Of a stretch of DNA of 64,000 nucleotides, positions 37,233 to 45,696 are shown piece after piece (the first letter of the stretch is position 1; the number at the start of each line of letters is the position of its first letter). Location of the stretch: the NCBI RefSeq assembly GCF_016427565.1, contig NZ_JAELXT010000010.1, forward strand, positions 62,001-126,000. The letters are read 5' to 3'. The stretch is from Microvirga splendida. Lineage in GTDB: Bacteria; Pseudomonadota; Alphaproteobacteria; Rhizobiales; Beijerinckiaceae. The notes under the pieces are model-generated. The model had not been told where the DNA came from. It saw only the letters and a program-made list of their open reading frames with translations, and ran no database searches. The translations under genes and the position numbers were made by a program.

Positions 37233-38081
37233 TTATCGAGGCTTGTGCGCCGTCAAAAGGCCGTAGCGCATCGACCCGGTGAGATAAGCAATCCAGATGC
37301 GTGGGACGCTCAGGGCGAAGATACGGTTCTTGGCGCGGGCATCCAGCAGATAGCGTCTGTACGGCGCATGGGTCAGAAGTTTTTTCGCAACGCGCCCGGT
37401 GCAGAGCGCCCAAGTGCGGCGGACCCTGGTGCTGAGATCCTCGAATCCATCCACGACGAACCCGGCCTCGCTCGCCCATGCCCGATATTCGGCCTCGCTC
37501 CCCATGCCCGGCAGGCGCCCCTCGCGGCAGATCGGCTCCAGCAGGTGGCGCTGCTCCCAGGGGCGTGCATCGTCTCGGGCGAGCCAGGCATAGATTGCCA
37601 GCCGGCCGCCTGGGCGAAGCGTACGGTGGGCCTCGTTAAAGAAGCGGCGCTTGTCGGGCATGTGCTCGGAACTTTCGATGGCGATCACATGGTCGAAGGT
37701 GTCGTTCTCGAAGGTGTTCTCAAGCCAATCCTGCTTAATGAAGTGGAGCTGAGGGGAGGCGGCGCTTCGCGCCTGCGCCTGCACAAGTTGTGCCGCCGAG
37801 AGCGTGACGCCGGTGACGTGGACGCCGTGATGACGGGAGAGCCACTCCGCCGTCGCGCCATAGCCGCAACCGACATCGCAGATGTGCTGTCCTGGCCGAA
37901 GATCCAACGTTTCCGCGAGATGCGCCACAAGGGCTTCCACGGCCTGATCCGGCGTCTCCCGGCCTGTGGACCAGAGACCGTGATGAACGTGCTCGCCCCA
38001 GATCTCCCGGTAGAACGGATCGAGCTCGTCGTAGTGCTCCGCAACGGCTGCCGAGGTCTGGACGGTTCTCGGCACGATCAT
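37233..38081 (-). CDS. Class I SAM-dependent methyltransferase (last gene of the type III PKS operon)
   Basis: 282 residues starting MIVPRTVQTS. The SAM-binding motif ICDVGCGYGATAEWL is at about 67-81, followed by VTGVTLSAAQ and the ESSEHMPDKRRFF post-motif segments of the UbiE/tocopherol-methyltransferase and CFA-synthase-like group. ATG overlaps the flavoprotein stop codon by four bases (ATGA), so it is translationally coupled. It probably C- or O-methylates the polyketide product. The open frame continuing upstream lies inside the flavoprotein gene and is not used. Confidence 0.88.
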   Translation of the reverse strand: MIVPRTVQTSAAVAEHYDELDPFYREIWGEHVHHGLWSTGRETPDQAVEALVAHLAETLDLRPGQHICDVGCGYGATAEWLSRHHGVHVTGVTLSAAQLVQAQARSAASPQLHFIKQDWLENTFENDTFDHVIAIESSEHMPDKRRFFNEAHRTLRPGGRLAIYAWLARDDARPWEQRHLLEPICREGRLPGMGSEAEYRAWASEAGFVVDGFEDLSTRVRRTWALCTGRVAKKLLTHAPYRRYLLDARAKNRIFALSVPRIWIAYLTGSMRYGLLTAHKPR

Positions 38082-39232
38082 GGCGGGACCAGTGCCCTTT
38101 GCATGGACGCCTCCCGCATCCGGGTGAAAGATGCGACCTGCCGCATGATGGAAGGCCATGTCCGGCAGAGATGAAAGATGGCTGCTTGGCCCAGATGTTG
38201 TCGTGCGGCCTTGTTGAGCAGGAAGGCCAGCCGGATCTGGCCCCGGATGTCGGCCGCCATCTGCTGGTGAAAGCTCGTGCTTCTGCGGCCAAGGCGAAGA
38301 TAGGTCGTGGCTGCAAGGCATCCGCTGTGCAGGGCCATCGACATTCCCTCGCCGGTGAAGGACGGGATCACGCCGATCTGGTCGCCGAGGCGGAAGATCC
38401 CTTGAGGCTCTGTTGTGTCGGGGCGATGGACAAAGCCATAGGGGATCTGAAAGATCGAGAGAGGCTTGTCGAACAGCATCGCCGCGCCCCGCAGCGTTTC
38501 CGCCAGAGGCGGGCACTCGAGGGCAATCTGCTCGGTGAGGCTGTCCCAGCTTCGGCCGATCGTCTCGAAACGCTGCCGTGTCACGACCAAGCAAAGATTG
38601 GCGATGTCATCCTCGATCAGCTGTAGCCCGGCATAGCCCTCATCGAACAGAATGATTTCGATGGTGCCGTCGAGGGCGGCGCGCTGCTCCTCCGACAGGC
38701 GGTAATGCATCTTGAAGCCGATGAAATCGTTCATCGAGCCGGATGTCGGGCGCCTGGCGCCTCTGACATCATGCTTGCCGCTGGCCAGGAAGAGGGAATC
38801 CGCATGGACCGTTCCGAACGGGCTTGCATCGACCTGATGGCTTGATTCCTCGCTGGAAATCGTTCGGACCGCCACGCCACGCGCAACCTCGGCTCCGAGC
38901 GCCATGGCCCTTTGCAGCAGGGCCTCGTCCAGAGCCTTGCGGGAGAGGCCGCGTGCGAGAAAAGGCAGGTCCGTTTCCGTCCGCTTTTCACGGTGGAAAA
39001 GGCGAAGGCGCGAGATCCGGCTTGCCCCCAGGAGGTCGAGGTCGATCCCGAGATGGGCCAGATAGGTTTGGGCCTCGATGCTGAGAAACTCGCCGCAGAC
39101 CTTGTGCCGGGGCTCCGGGTCGCGCTCGAGCAGGAGGACGGAATGTCCCGCCCTGCCGAGAACACAGGCCGCTGATGCTCCTGCGAGGCCGCCGCCCACG
39201 ATCACGATCTCCTGACGGCGCTGCCCGCTCAT
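38078..39232 (-). CDS. FAD-dependent oxidoreductase, geranylgeranyl-reductase/aromatic-hydroxylase-like
   Basis: ATG 39232 gives 384 residues. The N-terminal FAD motif IVIVGGGLAGASAACVLGRAGH (about 9-30) and KVCGEFLS (about 44-51) are typical of the group that includes geranylgeranyl reductases and SrsC-type flavin hydroxylases. The GD motif DQIGVIPSFTGEGMSMALHSG (about 289-309) binds the flavin ribityl chain. It overlaps both neighbours by four bases. In the context of a type III PKS it may hydroxylate the aromatic ring to a quinol or quinone. Confidence 0.88.
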   Translation of the reverse strand: MSGQRRQEIVIVGGGLAGASAACVLGRAGHSVLLLERDPEPRHKVCGEFLSIEAQTYLAHLGIDLDLLGASRISRLRLFHREKRTETDLPFLARGLSRKALDEALLQRAMALGAEVARGVAVRTISSEESSHQVDASPFGTVHADSLFLASGKHDVRGARRPTSGSMNDFIGFKMHYRLSEEQRAALDGTIEIILFDEGYAGLQLIEDDIANLCLVVTRQRFETIGRSWDSLTEQIALECPPLAETLRGAAMLFDKPLSIFQIPYGFVHRPDTTEPQGIFRLGDQIGVIPSFTGEGMSMALHSGCLAATTYLRLGRRSTSFHQQMAADIRGQIRLAFLLNKAARQHLGQAAIFHLCRTWPSIMRQVASFTRMREASMQRALVPP

Positions 39233-39942
39233 TTCAGCCGACTCACGCACAGGCGGAATGGAATGTGCCAGCGGATCTCGGCAGTTCCATGCTCCAGCCC
39301 GGCGGCGCTCAGGATCTTCTCCCAATCCTGCTTGCGGAAGCTGCGGGCGATGGAGACCGGACCGTCATGCCGGACGAAGCGATGCCAGCGGGCTGCGCGG
39401 GCAAGGACGCCGAAGGCGTGAAACGGAACCGGGTGCCGGTGGAGGTCGGCAATGTACCAGCCCCGTGCCGCGACTTTCTCCATCCAGCGGATGAAGGTCG
39501 TCAGTTCCTCGTTCGACATGTGATGCGTCGTCTGGGAGCTGATCACGAAATCGATGGGCCGTTCGGGATTGTAGTCGAAGACGTTGCCTGTCCTGTACTC
39601 GATGGGTGCATCGGGAGGCGTTGCGGCGCGAGCGATCTGTTCGCTCATCGGGTTGAGGTCAACGCCGACCAGATCGACGGCGCGCGCCTTGCGGCGGCTC
39701 CAGGCATGGATCTTGCGCAGGAGATCGCCATAGCCATAGCCGACATCGAGCACCGTCACCCGTTCGTTGGGCGCCAAGTTCCGGGTGGCCCGGTCGAGCC
39801 ATTTCAGGATCGGCACATGGGTCAGCGTCAACGCATTGACCGAGGCGAGGTCCTTCAGGCAGGCCCGGTAGTCGTCGAGGCCGACAGCTTCGGTGTCCAT
39901 CAGCTCCGTCTCATGGCTGCGCTCGGCGAAGCTCCGGCCCAT
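39229..39942 (-). CDS. SAM-dependent methyltransferase
   Basis: 237 residues. SAM motif VTVLDVGYGYGDLL is at about 62-75, with VGVDLNPMS as motif II and SSQTTHHMSNEE in the post-motif region. It follows the PKS stop codon closely (7 bp) and overlaps the flavoprotein by four bases. Probable role: O-methylation of a phenolic polyketide, by analogy with SrsB. Confidence 0.88.
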   Translation of the reverse strand: MGRSFAERSHETELMDTEAVGLDDYRACLKDLASVNALTLTHVPILKWLDRATRNLAPNERVTVLDVGYGYGDLLRKIHAWSRRKARAVDLVGVDLNPMSEQIARAATPPDAPIEYRTGNVFDYNPERPIDFVISSQTTHHMSNEELTTFIRWMEKVAARGWYIADLHRHPVPFHAFGVLARAARWHRFVRHDGPVSIARSFRKQDWEKILSAAGLEHGTAEIRWHIPFRLCVSRLK

Positions 39943-39949
39943 GGCGGCT

Positions 39950-41041
39950 TTATCCTGCGATGTCGAACCGGAAGGTCTCGGCGACGAGCCCGGGACCGAA
40001 GGCCATGCCGAAGCCCTTCGAGGAGGGCGGGGCTTGCTGCATCATCCGGTTGAGCACGAACATCAGCGTGGCGGACGACATGTTGCCGAAGTCCCTCAGC
40101 ACGCCGCGTGACCATTGCAGCGCATCCGGTTCGAGTTCGAGCCCCTGCTCGACCGCATCGAGAATCGTGCGGCCGCCCGCATGCACAGCCCAGAGGTCGA
40201 AGTCGTCCTTGTGCTGGCCGCGCAGGATGCCGCCGTCGTCGTTGCGGGTGGCTTCGTGGCGAAGCGCCTTCGCGATCTGCTGCGGCACCTCCCCGGACAG
40301 GCTCATCTGAAAGCCGGCATCCCCAATGCGCCAGGTGATGAGATCGCCGGTCTCCGGGATGGTGGCGACGCGGAAATCCTTGAGCGCGATGCCTGTCGGT
40401 TCTGCAGAGACGAGGCTCGCGGCGCACCCGTCGCCGAAGAGCAGGGCACCCAGGACGACCTCAAGGTCCGAGGTCTCCTGAAGGTGCAGTGTGCAGAGCT
40501 CTAGATTGACCACGAGCACTTTCGCGGAAGGCTCTGACCGGACGATGTGATGGGCCAGCTTCAGGGCGTTGACGGCCGCCGCGCAGCCCATGAACCCGAC
40601 CAAGGTGCGCTCGATGCCAGGGTTGAGGCCGAGCCGCTCCATGAGCTGCTGGTCGAGCCCAGGAGCCGTGAACCCGGTGCAGGACGCCACGACCAAATGG
40701 GTGAGGCCCGGCAGTTCCTCCCCAAGGTCGAGAGCCTCGACCGCCTTCTCGGCAAGATCGACCGCGTGGGTTTCGAAGCGGCTCATGCGGGCAGCAGTCC
40801 CGGCAAACTGCCCCGGCTGGAAGAAGCCCTCCTGATCGGCAGCGATCTCCAGGTTCTCGCCGGGCGTGAGGGTCGAGTAGCGATGCTCGATCCCGGAGCG
40901 CTGGACCATGCGTCTGAACAGAAGCTTGTCTTTTCGCTCCGGGAGGAAGTGATCCATGAAGCCGATGAACGTCTGATGGACGTCGTGCTCCGGCACAGCC
41001 GTTCCGATCCGGTTGATATACGCGCCTGTCACGAATTCCAC
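39950..41041 (-). CDS. Type III polyketide synthase
   Basis: 363 residues of the chalcone-synthase superfamily, which condenses malonyl-CoA units on an acyl-CoA starter. The catalytic triad is complete: Cys121 (SCTGFTAPG), His287 (VHAGG) and Asn320 (GNMSSATLM). The C-terminal GMAFGPGL motif is present. Probable product class: alkylresorcinol or alkylpyrone-type phenolic lipid; the starter cannot be read from the sequence. The start is GTG 41041 with GGAGAGG upstream. It is the first gene of a four-gene operon of methyltransferase, flavoprotein and methyltransferase. Confidence 0.95.
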   Translation of the reverse strand: MEFVTGAYINRIGTAVPEHDVHQTFIGFMDHFLPERKDKLLFRRMVQRSGIEHRYSTLTPGENLEIAADQEGFFQPGQFAGTAARMSRFETHAVDLAEKAVEALDLGEELPGLTHLVVASCTGFTAPGLDQQLMERLGLNPGIERTLVGFMGCAAAVNALKLAHHIVRSEPSAKVLVVNLELCTLHLQETSDLEVVLGALLFGDGCAASLVSAEPTGIALKDFRVATIPETGDLITWRIGDAGFQMSLSGEVPQQIAKALRHEATRNDDGGILRGQHKDDFDLWAVHAGGRTILDAVEQGLELEPDALQWSRGVLRDFGNMSSATLMFVLNRMMQQAPPSSKGFGMAFGPGLVAETFRFDIAG

Positions 41042-41150
41042 CCTGCCTCTCCGGCCCTTGGCTTCGGCCCGATCCTCAAAGATTGCCTCTCAGGGACATA
41101 GGGCGCGGGGCAGGCGAGTGAACGCGGCTGCGGCAGAAGTCGCACCCGCT

Positions 41151-42071
41151 TCAGTGCGGCGTGGATGTTGCCGCCGGCGCCGGGGGAACGGTTTCGGGCA
41201 ATGGGACTGCATCCGGGCGGCCCCGCTTGAGGGTCTGTTCGCGAGCGAAGATGAACAGGCCTGCGGCGACCACGATGGCGATGCCGAGCAGGGCGAGGGC
41301 ATCGGGCCACTCGTCGAAGAAGAGGGCGCCGATGGCCAGGGCCCAGAGGATCTGGCTGTACTGGGCCGCTCCAAGGCGGTCAGCCGGGGCGTATATGGTC
41401 GCGACGATGAACAGGGCCTGGGCGGCGAACGCCGTTGCCGCAAAGGCGAGGAGCAGGACCCACTGATGCGCCGTAGGCCAGGCAAAGCCCGGGATCATCA
41501 GCACGCCGGCGAGAACGGTGGTCGCCAGGAAGACCGTGCCGATCAGGGTGAAGCGCTTTTCCGTATGGCCGATCATCCGGCCTGTAATGACGCCGCCGGC
41601 TGCGCACAGTGCGGCCATGAGTGCCGCAAGGTGGCCGGGCAGGAACTCCCTGAACCCGGGACGCACGATCACCAGCACGCCGATGAAGGCGGCGCAAACG
41701 GCGAGGCCGCGCCGCCAGCGGACATGCTCCTTCAGGATGAAGATGGACAGGACCGTCACGAGGCTCGGCATCAGGAACAGGATCGCGAAAGCCTCCGCGA
41801 ACGGCAGGCTCCGGAAGGCCATGACGCTCAGCGGCGTCGTTGCCGCGATCAGGAAAACCCTGAGCCCCATAAGCCAGGGCCGGTTCCAGCGCACGAGATC
41901 GACCAGGCTGTCGCCCCGCTTCATGAAGACGGGGGAAAGGATCAGCGGGATCAGATAACCGAAGAAGGTCACCTCGAACGGGTCGAGGCCATGGCCGATC
42001 TCCTTCACGATGGCATCGCCCCAGGCGAAGACCGCGAAGGCGAGGAAGGCGAGGACGATACCTTTGACCAT
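41151..42071 (-). CDS. EamA/DMT family transporter
   Basis: 306 residues with ten hydrophobic helices arranged as two EamA units, opening with VKGIVLAFLAFAVFAWGDAIVKE. The DMT superfamily exports amino acids, drugs or small metabolites. It is on the same strand as the type III PKS operon and 109 bp upstream, so it may be co-transcribed and export the product, but this is only a suggestion from position. The C-terminal 30 residues are proline-rich. Confidence 0.9.
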   Translation of the reverse strand: MVKGIVLAFLAFAVFAWGDAIVKEIGHGLDPFEVTFFGYLIPLILSPVFMKRGDSLVDLVRWNRPWLMGLRVFLIAATTPLSVMAFRSLPFAEAFAILFLMPSLVTVLSIFILKEHVRWRRGLAVCAAFIGVLVIVRPGFREFLPGHLAALMAALCAAGGVITGRMIGHTEKRFTLIGTVFLATTVLAGVLMIPGFAWPTAHQWVLLLAFAATAFAAQALFIVATIYAPADRLGAAQYSQILWALAIGALFFDEWPDALALLGIAIVVAAGLFIFAREQTLKRGRPDAVPLPETVPPAPAATSTPH

Positions 42072-42154
42072 GTTCGAGCATTCAGGGGATGAGAAAAGAC
42101 AAAGGCGCCGGCCGATGGGCCAGCGCCAGCGGGCAGGAGAACAGAATAACAGGC

Positions 42155-42466
42155 TTACCGGGGCGTGACGAGGCGGGGGCGCTTGCGCTCGACCACGACC
42201 ACCTTCGGTCCCTCGTGGCGCTCGGCCATAGAGGTCCGCTCCGCCAGCCGCATGGGACGGCGGATCGGCATCGGAACGGCGGCCTTCTGGGCGATGGGTC
42301 GGACCTCGTCCTCGGACATGCCCATGAGTTGCGCGGCAATCTCGATCTGGCTTTCGAGGTCGTCCGTCAGCCCTTGGGCCGCCGCGATGGCTTCCTCAAG
42401 GGCAGGAGGGTCGACTCGGGTCACGCGCCGGTTCTGGGGTTCCGAAGATTTCTTCTTGGCTAACAT
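42155..42466 (-). CDS. Small basic protein of unknown function
   Basis: 103 residues, ATG with GGAGAAG upstream. It begins MLAKKKSSEPQNRR, has a helical middle (ALEEAIAAAQGLTDDLESQIEIAAQLMGMSEDEVRP) resembling a small helix-turn-helix, and a basic proline-rich end. No family is recognised. It lies 83 bp upstream of the transporter on the same strand. Confidence 0.7.
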   Translation of the reverse strand: MLAKKKSSEPQNRRVTRVDPPALEEAIAAAQGLTDDLESQIEIAAQLMGMSEDEVRPIAQKAAVPMPIRRPMRLAERTSMAERHEGPKVVVVERKRPRLVTPR

Positions 42467-42780
42467 GGGGCTTCTCCTGGGCAGACCCTTAACTCACGAC
42501 ACCGAGGTTTGCGTAGTGCTTGGTTGAGACGGCAGGGCTGCACCTGGCGCAAGCGAGGCTGAAATCTCCTCGATGCTCTTGAACGCGGCTGGAGGAAACA
42601 GGATCCATGCCGAATCGTGAAAAGCGGCGAAGAACAAAGCTTTTCAGGAGGGGGCCTATCGACCGACATCCCCATGGTTCATCGCATGTTTCCCCTTTTC
42701 GACCCGCGCCGACTCGACCATATCGGTCAGCTCAGGCATCCAGTGTCATCGCCGCCCGGCATCAAACGAAGGACAGCCCC
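42467..42780. other. Gene-free interval between the divergent 42155-42466 gene and purT, 314 bp
   Basis: Divergent promoter region. I see no convincing coding sequence and no clear hairpin. Confidence 0.4.
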
Positions 42781-43953
42781 GTGTTCACTGCCAAAATTCT
42801 CCTTCTCGGATCCGGCGAACTCGGAAAGGAGTTCGTGATCTCGTCCAAGCGGTACGGCTGCCACGTGGTCGCTTGCGACAGCTATGCGAACGCCCCTGCC
42901 ATGCAGGTTGCGGACGAGGCCGAGGTGTTCTCCATGCTGGATGCTGATGCCCTGCGTCAGGCCATCGAGAAGCACCGGCCCGATTTCATCGTGCCCGAGA
43001 TCGAGGCGATCCGCACCGAGGTGCTGCAGGAGTTCGAGGACAAGGGCTTTACGGTCGTGCCCTCCGCCCGTGCAGCGTCTCTGACCATGAACCGGGACCG
43101 GATCCGCGAGCTTGCCGCCACCGAGCTCGGGCTGCGCACGTCCAAGTACCGGTATGCGGAGAGCCTGGAGGAGGTGAGGGCCGGGGCCGAGCATACGGGC
43201 CTGCCCTGCGTCATCAAACCGGTCATGTCCTCCTCAGGAAAGGGCCAGAGCACCGTGCGGACGGCCGATCAGTTGGAGCAGGCCTGGAACGATGCGGTGG
43301 CGAACATGCGCGGCGACCGCAAGAAGGTGATCGTCGAGGAGTTCATCGCCTTCGAGTACGAGATCACGCTGCTGACGATCCGCTCCCGCGAGGGCGTGTC
43401 GTTCTGCGAGCCCATCGGGCACCGGCAGGAGCGGGGGGATTACCAGGAATCCTGGCAGCCGACGCCGATGACCGAGAAGCTGCTCGCCGATGCCAAGGAG
43501 ATGGCCACCAAGGTGGTCGACAATCTCGGCGGCTATGGGATCTTCGGAGTCGAGTTCTTCGTCACCCGAGACGAGGTAATCTTTTCCGAGCTTTCGCCCC
43601 GCCCCCATGACACGGGGCTCGTCACGCTCCTGTCCCAGAACCTTTCCGAGTTCGATCTTCATGCCCGCGCGGTTCTGGGTCTCCCGATCCCGCCGGTCCG
43701 CCTTTACGGACCGACCGCTTCGGCCGTGATCCTGGCGGATCGCGAAGCCGAACGGTTCGAGATCCGGGGATTGCGGGAGGCGCTGGAGCTGGGTTCGAAA
43801 GACGCCGATGTGGAGGTCCGCCTGTTCGGCAAGCCGACGACCCGCAAGCACCGCCGCATGGGCGTTGCCCTGGCCTCCGGGAGCACGGTGGAAGAGGCCC
43901 GCGAGCGGGCACGCCAGGCGGCCGATCGGGTGCAGATCACGTATGAGGGCTGA
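42781..43953 (+). CDS. purT: Formate-dependent phosphoribosylglycinamide formyltransferase
   Basis: Makes FGAR from GAR, formate and ATP in purine synthesis. GTG 42781 has GAAGGA about ten bases upstream and gives 390 residues, the length of the E. coli enzyme. It is an ATP-grasp protein: ILLLGSGELGKE opens the pre-ATP-grasp domain, VIKPVMSSSGKGQS (about 142-155) is the ATP-binding loop, and FGVEFFVTRDEVIFSELSPRPHDTG closes the site. The stop codon is 9 bp from the convergent PGM1-like gene. Confidence 0.96.
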   Translation: MFTAKILLLGSGELGKEFVISSKRYGCHVVACDSYANAPAMQVADEAEVFSMLDADALRQAIEKHRPDFIVPEIEAIRTEVLQEFEDKGFTVVPSARAASLTMNRDRIRELAATELGLRTSKYRYAESLEEVRAGAEHTGLPCVIKPVMSSSGKGQSTVRTADQLEQAWNDAVANMRGDRKKVIVEEFIAFEYEITLLTIRSREGVSFCEPIGHRQERGDYQESWQPTPMTEKLLADAKEMATKVVDNLGGYGIFGVEFFVTRDEVIFSELSPRPHDTGLVTLLSQNLSEFDLHARAVLGLPIPPVRLYGPTASAVILADREAERFEIRGLREALELGSKDADVEVRLFGKPTTRKHRRMGVALASGSTVEEARERARQAADRVQITYEG

Positions 43954-43962
43954 GCCTGCGGG

Positions 43963-45486
43963 TCAGACCGCGCTGCTCTCCCGGTCGAGCACCTCGGTCG
44001 TGCGGCGGTAGAGCGCTTCCGTTTCCTCATGGGAGGGAGCGATGCAGAGGACGCCCAGCTTGCCGAATTCCGACAGCGCGCCGATCAGGTGGAAGACGAC
44101 GCCCTTCTGGCAGGCTCCATCGAAGTGGAGCCTGTTGAGCGCCGCGATGTCGATCAGATCGCCAGGCGTGAGGCCGCGATAGAGCGGCGATTCGAGATTG
44201 TCGGAGGCGTAATAGCAGCGGGGCTGGCCGGCCGGGGTGAGGAAGCTGCCGCTGGCCGGGTCGTAGCAGCCGTCCGTGAGGAACTCGAGCATCATGAACG
44301 GGTGCGTGGTTCCCCCGCGCCTCAGATTGATTTCAATGGCGTAGTGGCGCCATTCATTGCCTTCCAGGACGGACAGGAAATCGATGGCGAAACGCCCGCA
44401 GACACCTTTTTCAGCGAGAGCCCGCGCGGCCTTCAGGCCATCCTCCTGAATCTCGAGGCGGTAGTGCTCGTCGGCCGGGAAGGTGCAGCCGAGGAAGACC
44501 TGTCCGCTGTCGCCGCCGAGAACCTGATCGTGGGTCGCGACGGGCTCGAGCTGCCCGAGAGGGTCGACACGGAACTGAGCCGAAGGGGACCGCTTGACTT
44601 CGCCCTCGATGAACTCCTCCACGATGCCGCCCATGGCGAGAAGCTTTCCCTCGAACAGCTCCCAGGTCATGTCCTTGGCCTCGAAGGCCAGTTCGGGAAG
44701 GCGGTCGCGGATCCAATTCCGCAGCCCGGCTCCTTCGGGGGCTCCCTTGTAGGCGAAGATCGCATTGCCTTCGCCCGAAAACCCTTCGTTGAGCTTCACG
44801 ACCGCCCGCCGGATCGCAGGCCGGCGGTGCTTCAGCTCCAGCAGCGCGTCCGTGATCTGATCCGACGTGGAGAGATCCTCAAAGCCTTCCGGCATCGCGA
44901 TGCCGGCCTCGCGGAAGATCTTCCTCGAGCCGCTTTTGGACCCCAAGGACAACAGGTCCGGGTCGCAGCCATAGATGGGCAAGTCTAGGCTGAGCGCGAG
45001 ATCGCGCTCAAGTTCCGTGACGTTGAAGCAGATCATGTAGGCGGAGGCCGGATCGGGAATGGCGTCCCGGATCCGCTGCTGCAGGCGGGGGCGTTCGATG
45101 ATCTTCTCGGTCAGCGATGTCCCGGAGCCGTCGTGGCAGGAAAGAAGGGTCAGGCGCTTCCTGGCGTGCTGCGCCGGGATCCCGGGCAGCAGGTGCAGAT
45201 AGTAATCGATGATCGGCTCCGGGATCGGATGGCTCGTCACATAGACGATCTGCGTCCGCGGCAGTCGCAGGAGCATCAGATAGCAGAGCATCCGCTCCTC
45301 GTAATGATGAGCCCCCGCAATGTTGGCGAGGACCTCCCGGTCCATGGTCAGGCTTGGAACGATGACGACGGTTCTGGGAGTGTCCTGTTCCGAAAAGCCA
45401 CGAAACATGGAGGTCAGGCGAGCCTGCAGCCGTGAAAATGCTTCCGGTTCATGGGAAAGCCCCGTTGCGCCCGCTCCGCTCGTCAT
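43963..45486 (-). CDS. PGM1-related ATP-grasp protein (putative peptide ligase)
   Basis: 507 residues. The C-terminal half carries an ATP-grasp fold: AVVKLNEGFSGEGNA is the ATP-binding loop and FAIDFLSVLEGNEWRHYAIEINLRRGGTTHP the metal-binding strand. The N-terminal 170 residues (TVVIVPSLTMDREVLANIAG) are the conserved leader domain of the PGM1-related family, whose founding member ligates a peptide to an unusual amino acid in pheganomycin synthesis. No peptide precursor or biosynthetic partner is adjacent. The substrates here are unknown. Convergent with purT. Confidence 0.87.
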   Translation of the reverse strand: MTSGAGATGLSHEPEAFSRLQARLTSMFRGFSEQDTPRTVVIVPSLTMDREVLANIAGAHHYEERMLCYLMLLRLPRTQIVYVTSHPIPEPIIDYYLHLLPGIPAQHARKRLTLLSCHDGSGTSLTEKIIERPRLQQRIRDAIPDPASAYMICFNVTELERDLALSLDLPIYGCDPDLLSLGSKSGSRKIFREAGIAMPEGFEDLSTSDQITDALLELKHRRPAIRRAVVKLNEGFSGEGNAIFAYKGAPEGAGLRNWIRDRLPELAFEAKDMTWELFEGKLLAMGGIVEEFIEGEVKRSPSAQFRVDPLGQLEPVATHDQVLGGDSGQVFLGCTFPADEHYRLEIQEDGLKAARALAEKGVCGRFAIDFLSVLEGNEWRHYAIEINLRRGGTTHPFMMLEFLTDGCYDPASGSFLTPAGQPRCYYASDNLESPLYRGLTPGDLIDIAALNRLHFDGACQKGVVFHLIGALSEFGKLGVLCIAPSHEETEALYRRTTEVLDRESSAV

Positions 45487-45633
45487 CGACCTTGTGTCCC
45501 CTTTCGTGGAGGCTGTGGACCTCTGCCTTGCAGCGGAACGCTTGTGGCCAAGGTTTTGTTGCGCTGCGGCCGGGTGCCGAACGCCTTGCTGCCGTTTCCG
45601 AATGCGGAATTTCTCAGGGGCGAGGCTTCCATG

Positions 45634-45670
45634 CGTTAAGAGGCGCGCAATGGATGCGCGCCTCTTAACG
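45634..45670 (-). terminator. Perfect 16-bp hairpin downstream of the RTX gene
   Basis: CGTTAAGAGGCGCGCA (45634-45649) pairs completely with 45655-45670 around a 5-nt loop. It begins 27 bp after the RTX stop codon and is a likely transcription end, although no T-run follows on either strand. It also lies upstream of the PGM1-like gene. Confidence 0.55.
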
Positions 45671-45696
45671 GGCAGCTCCGATAAATCTGGCAGATC

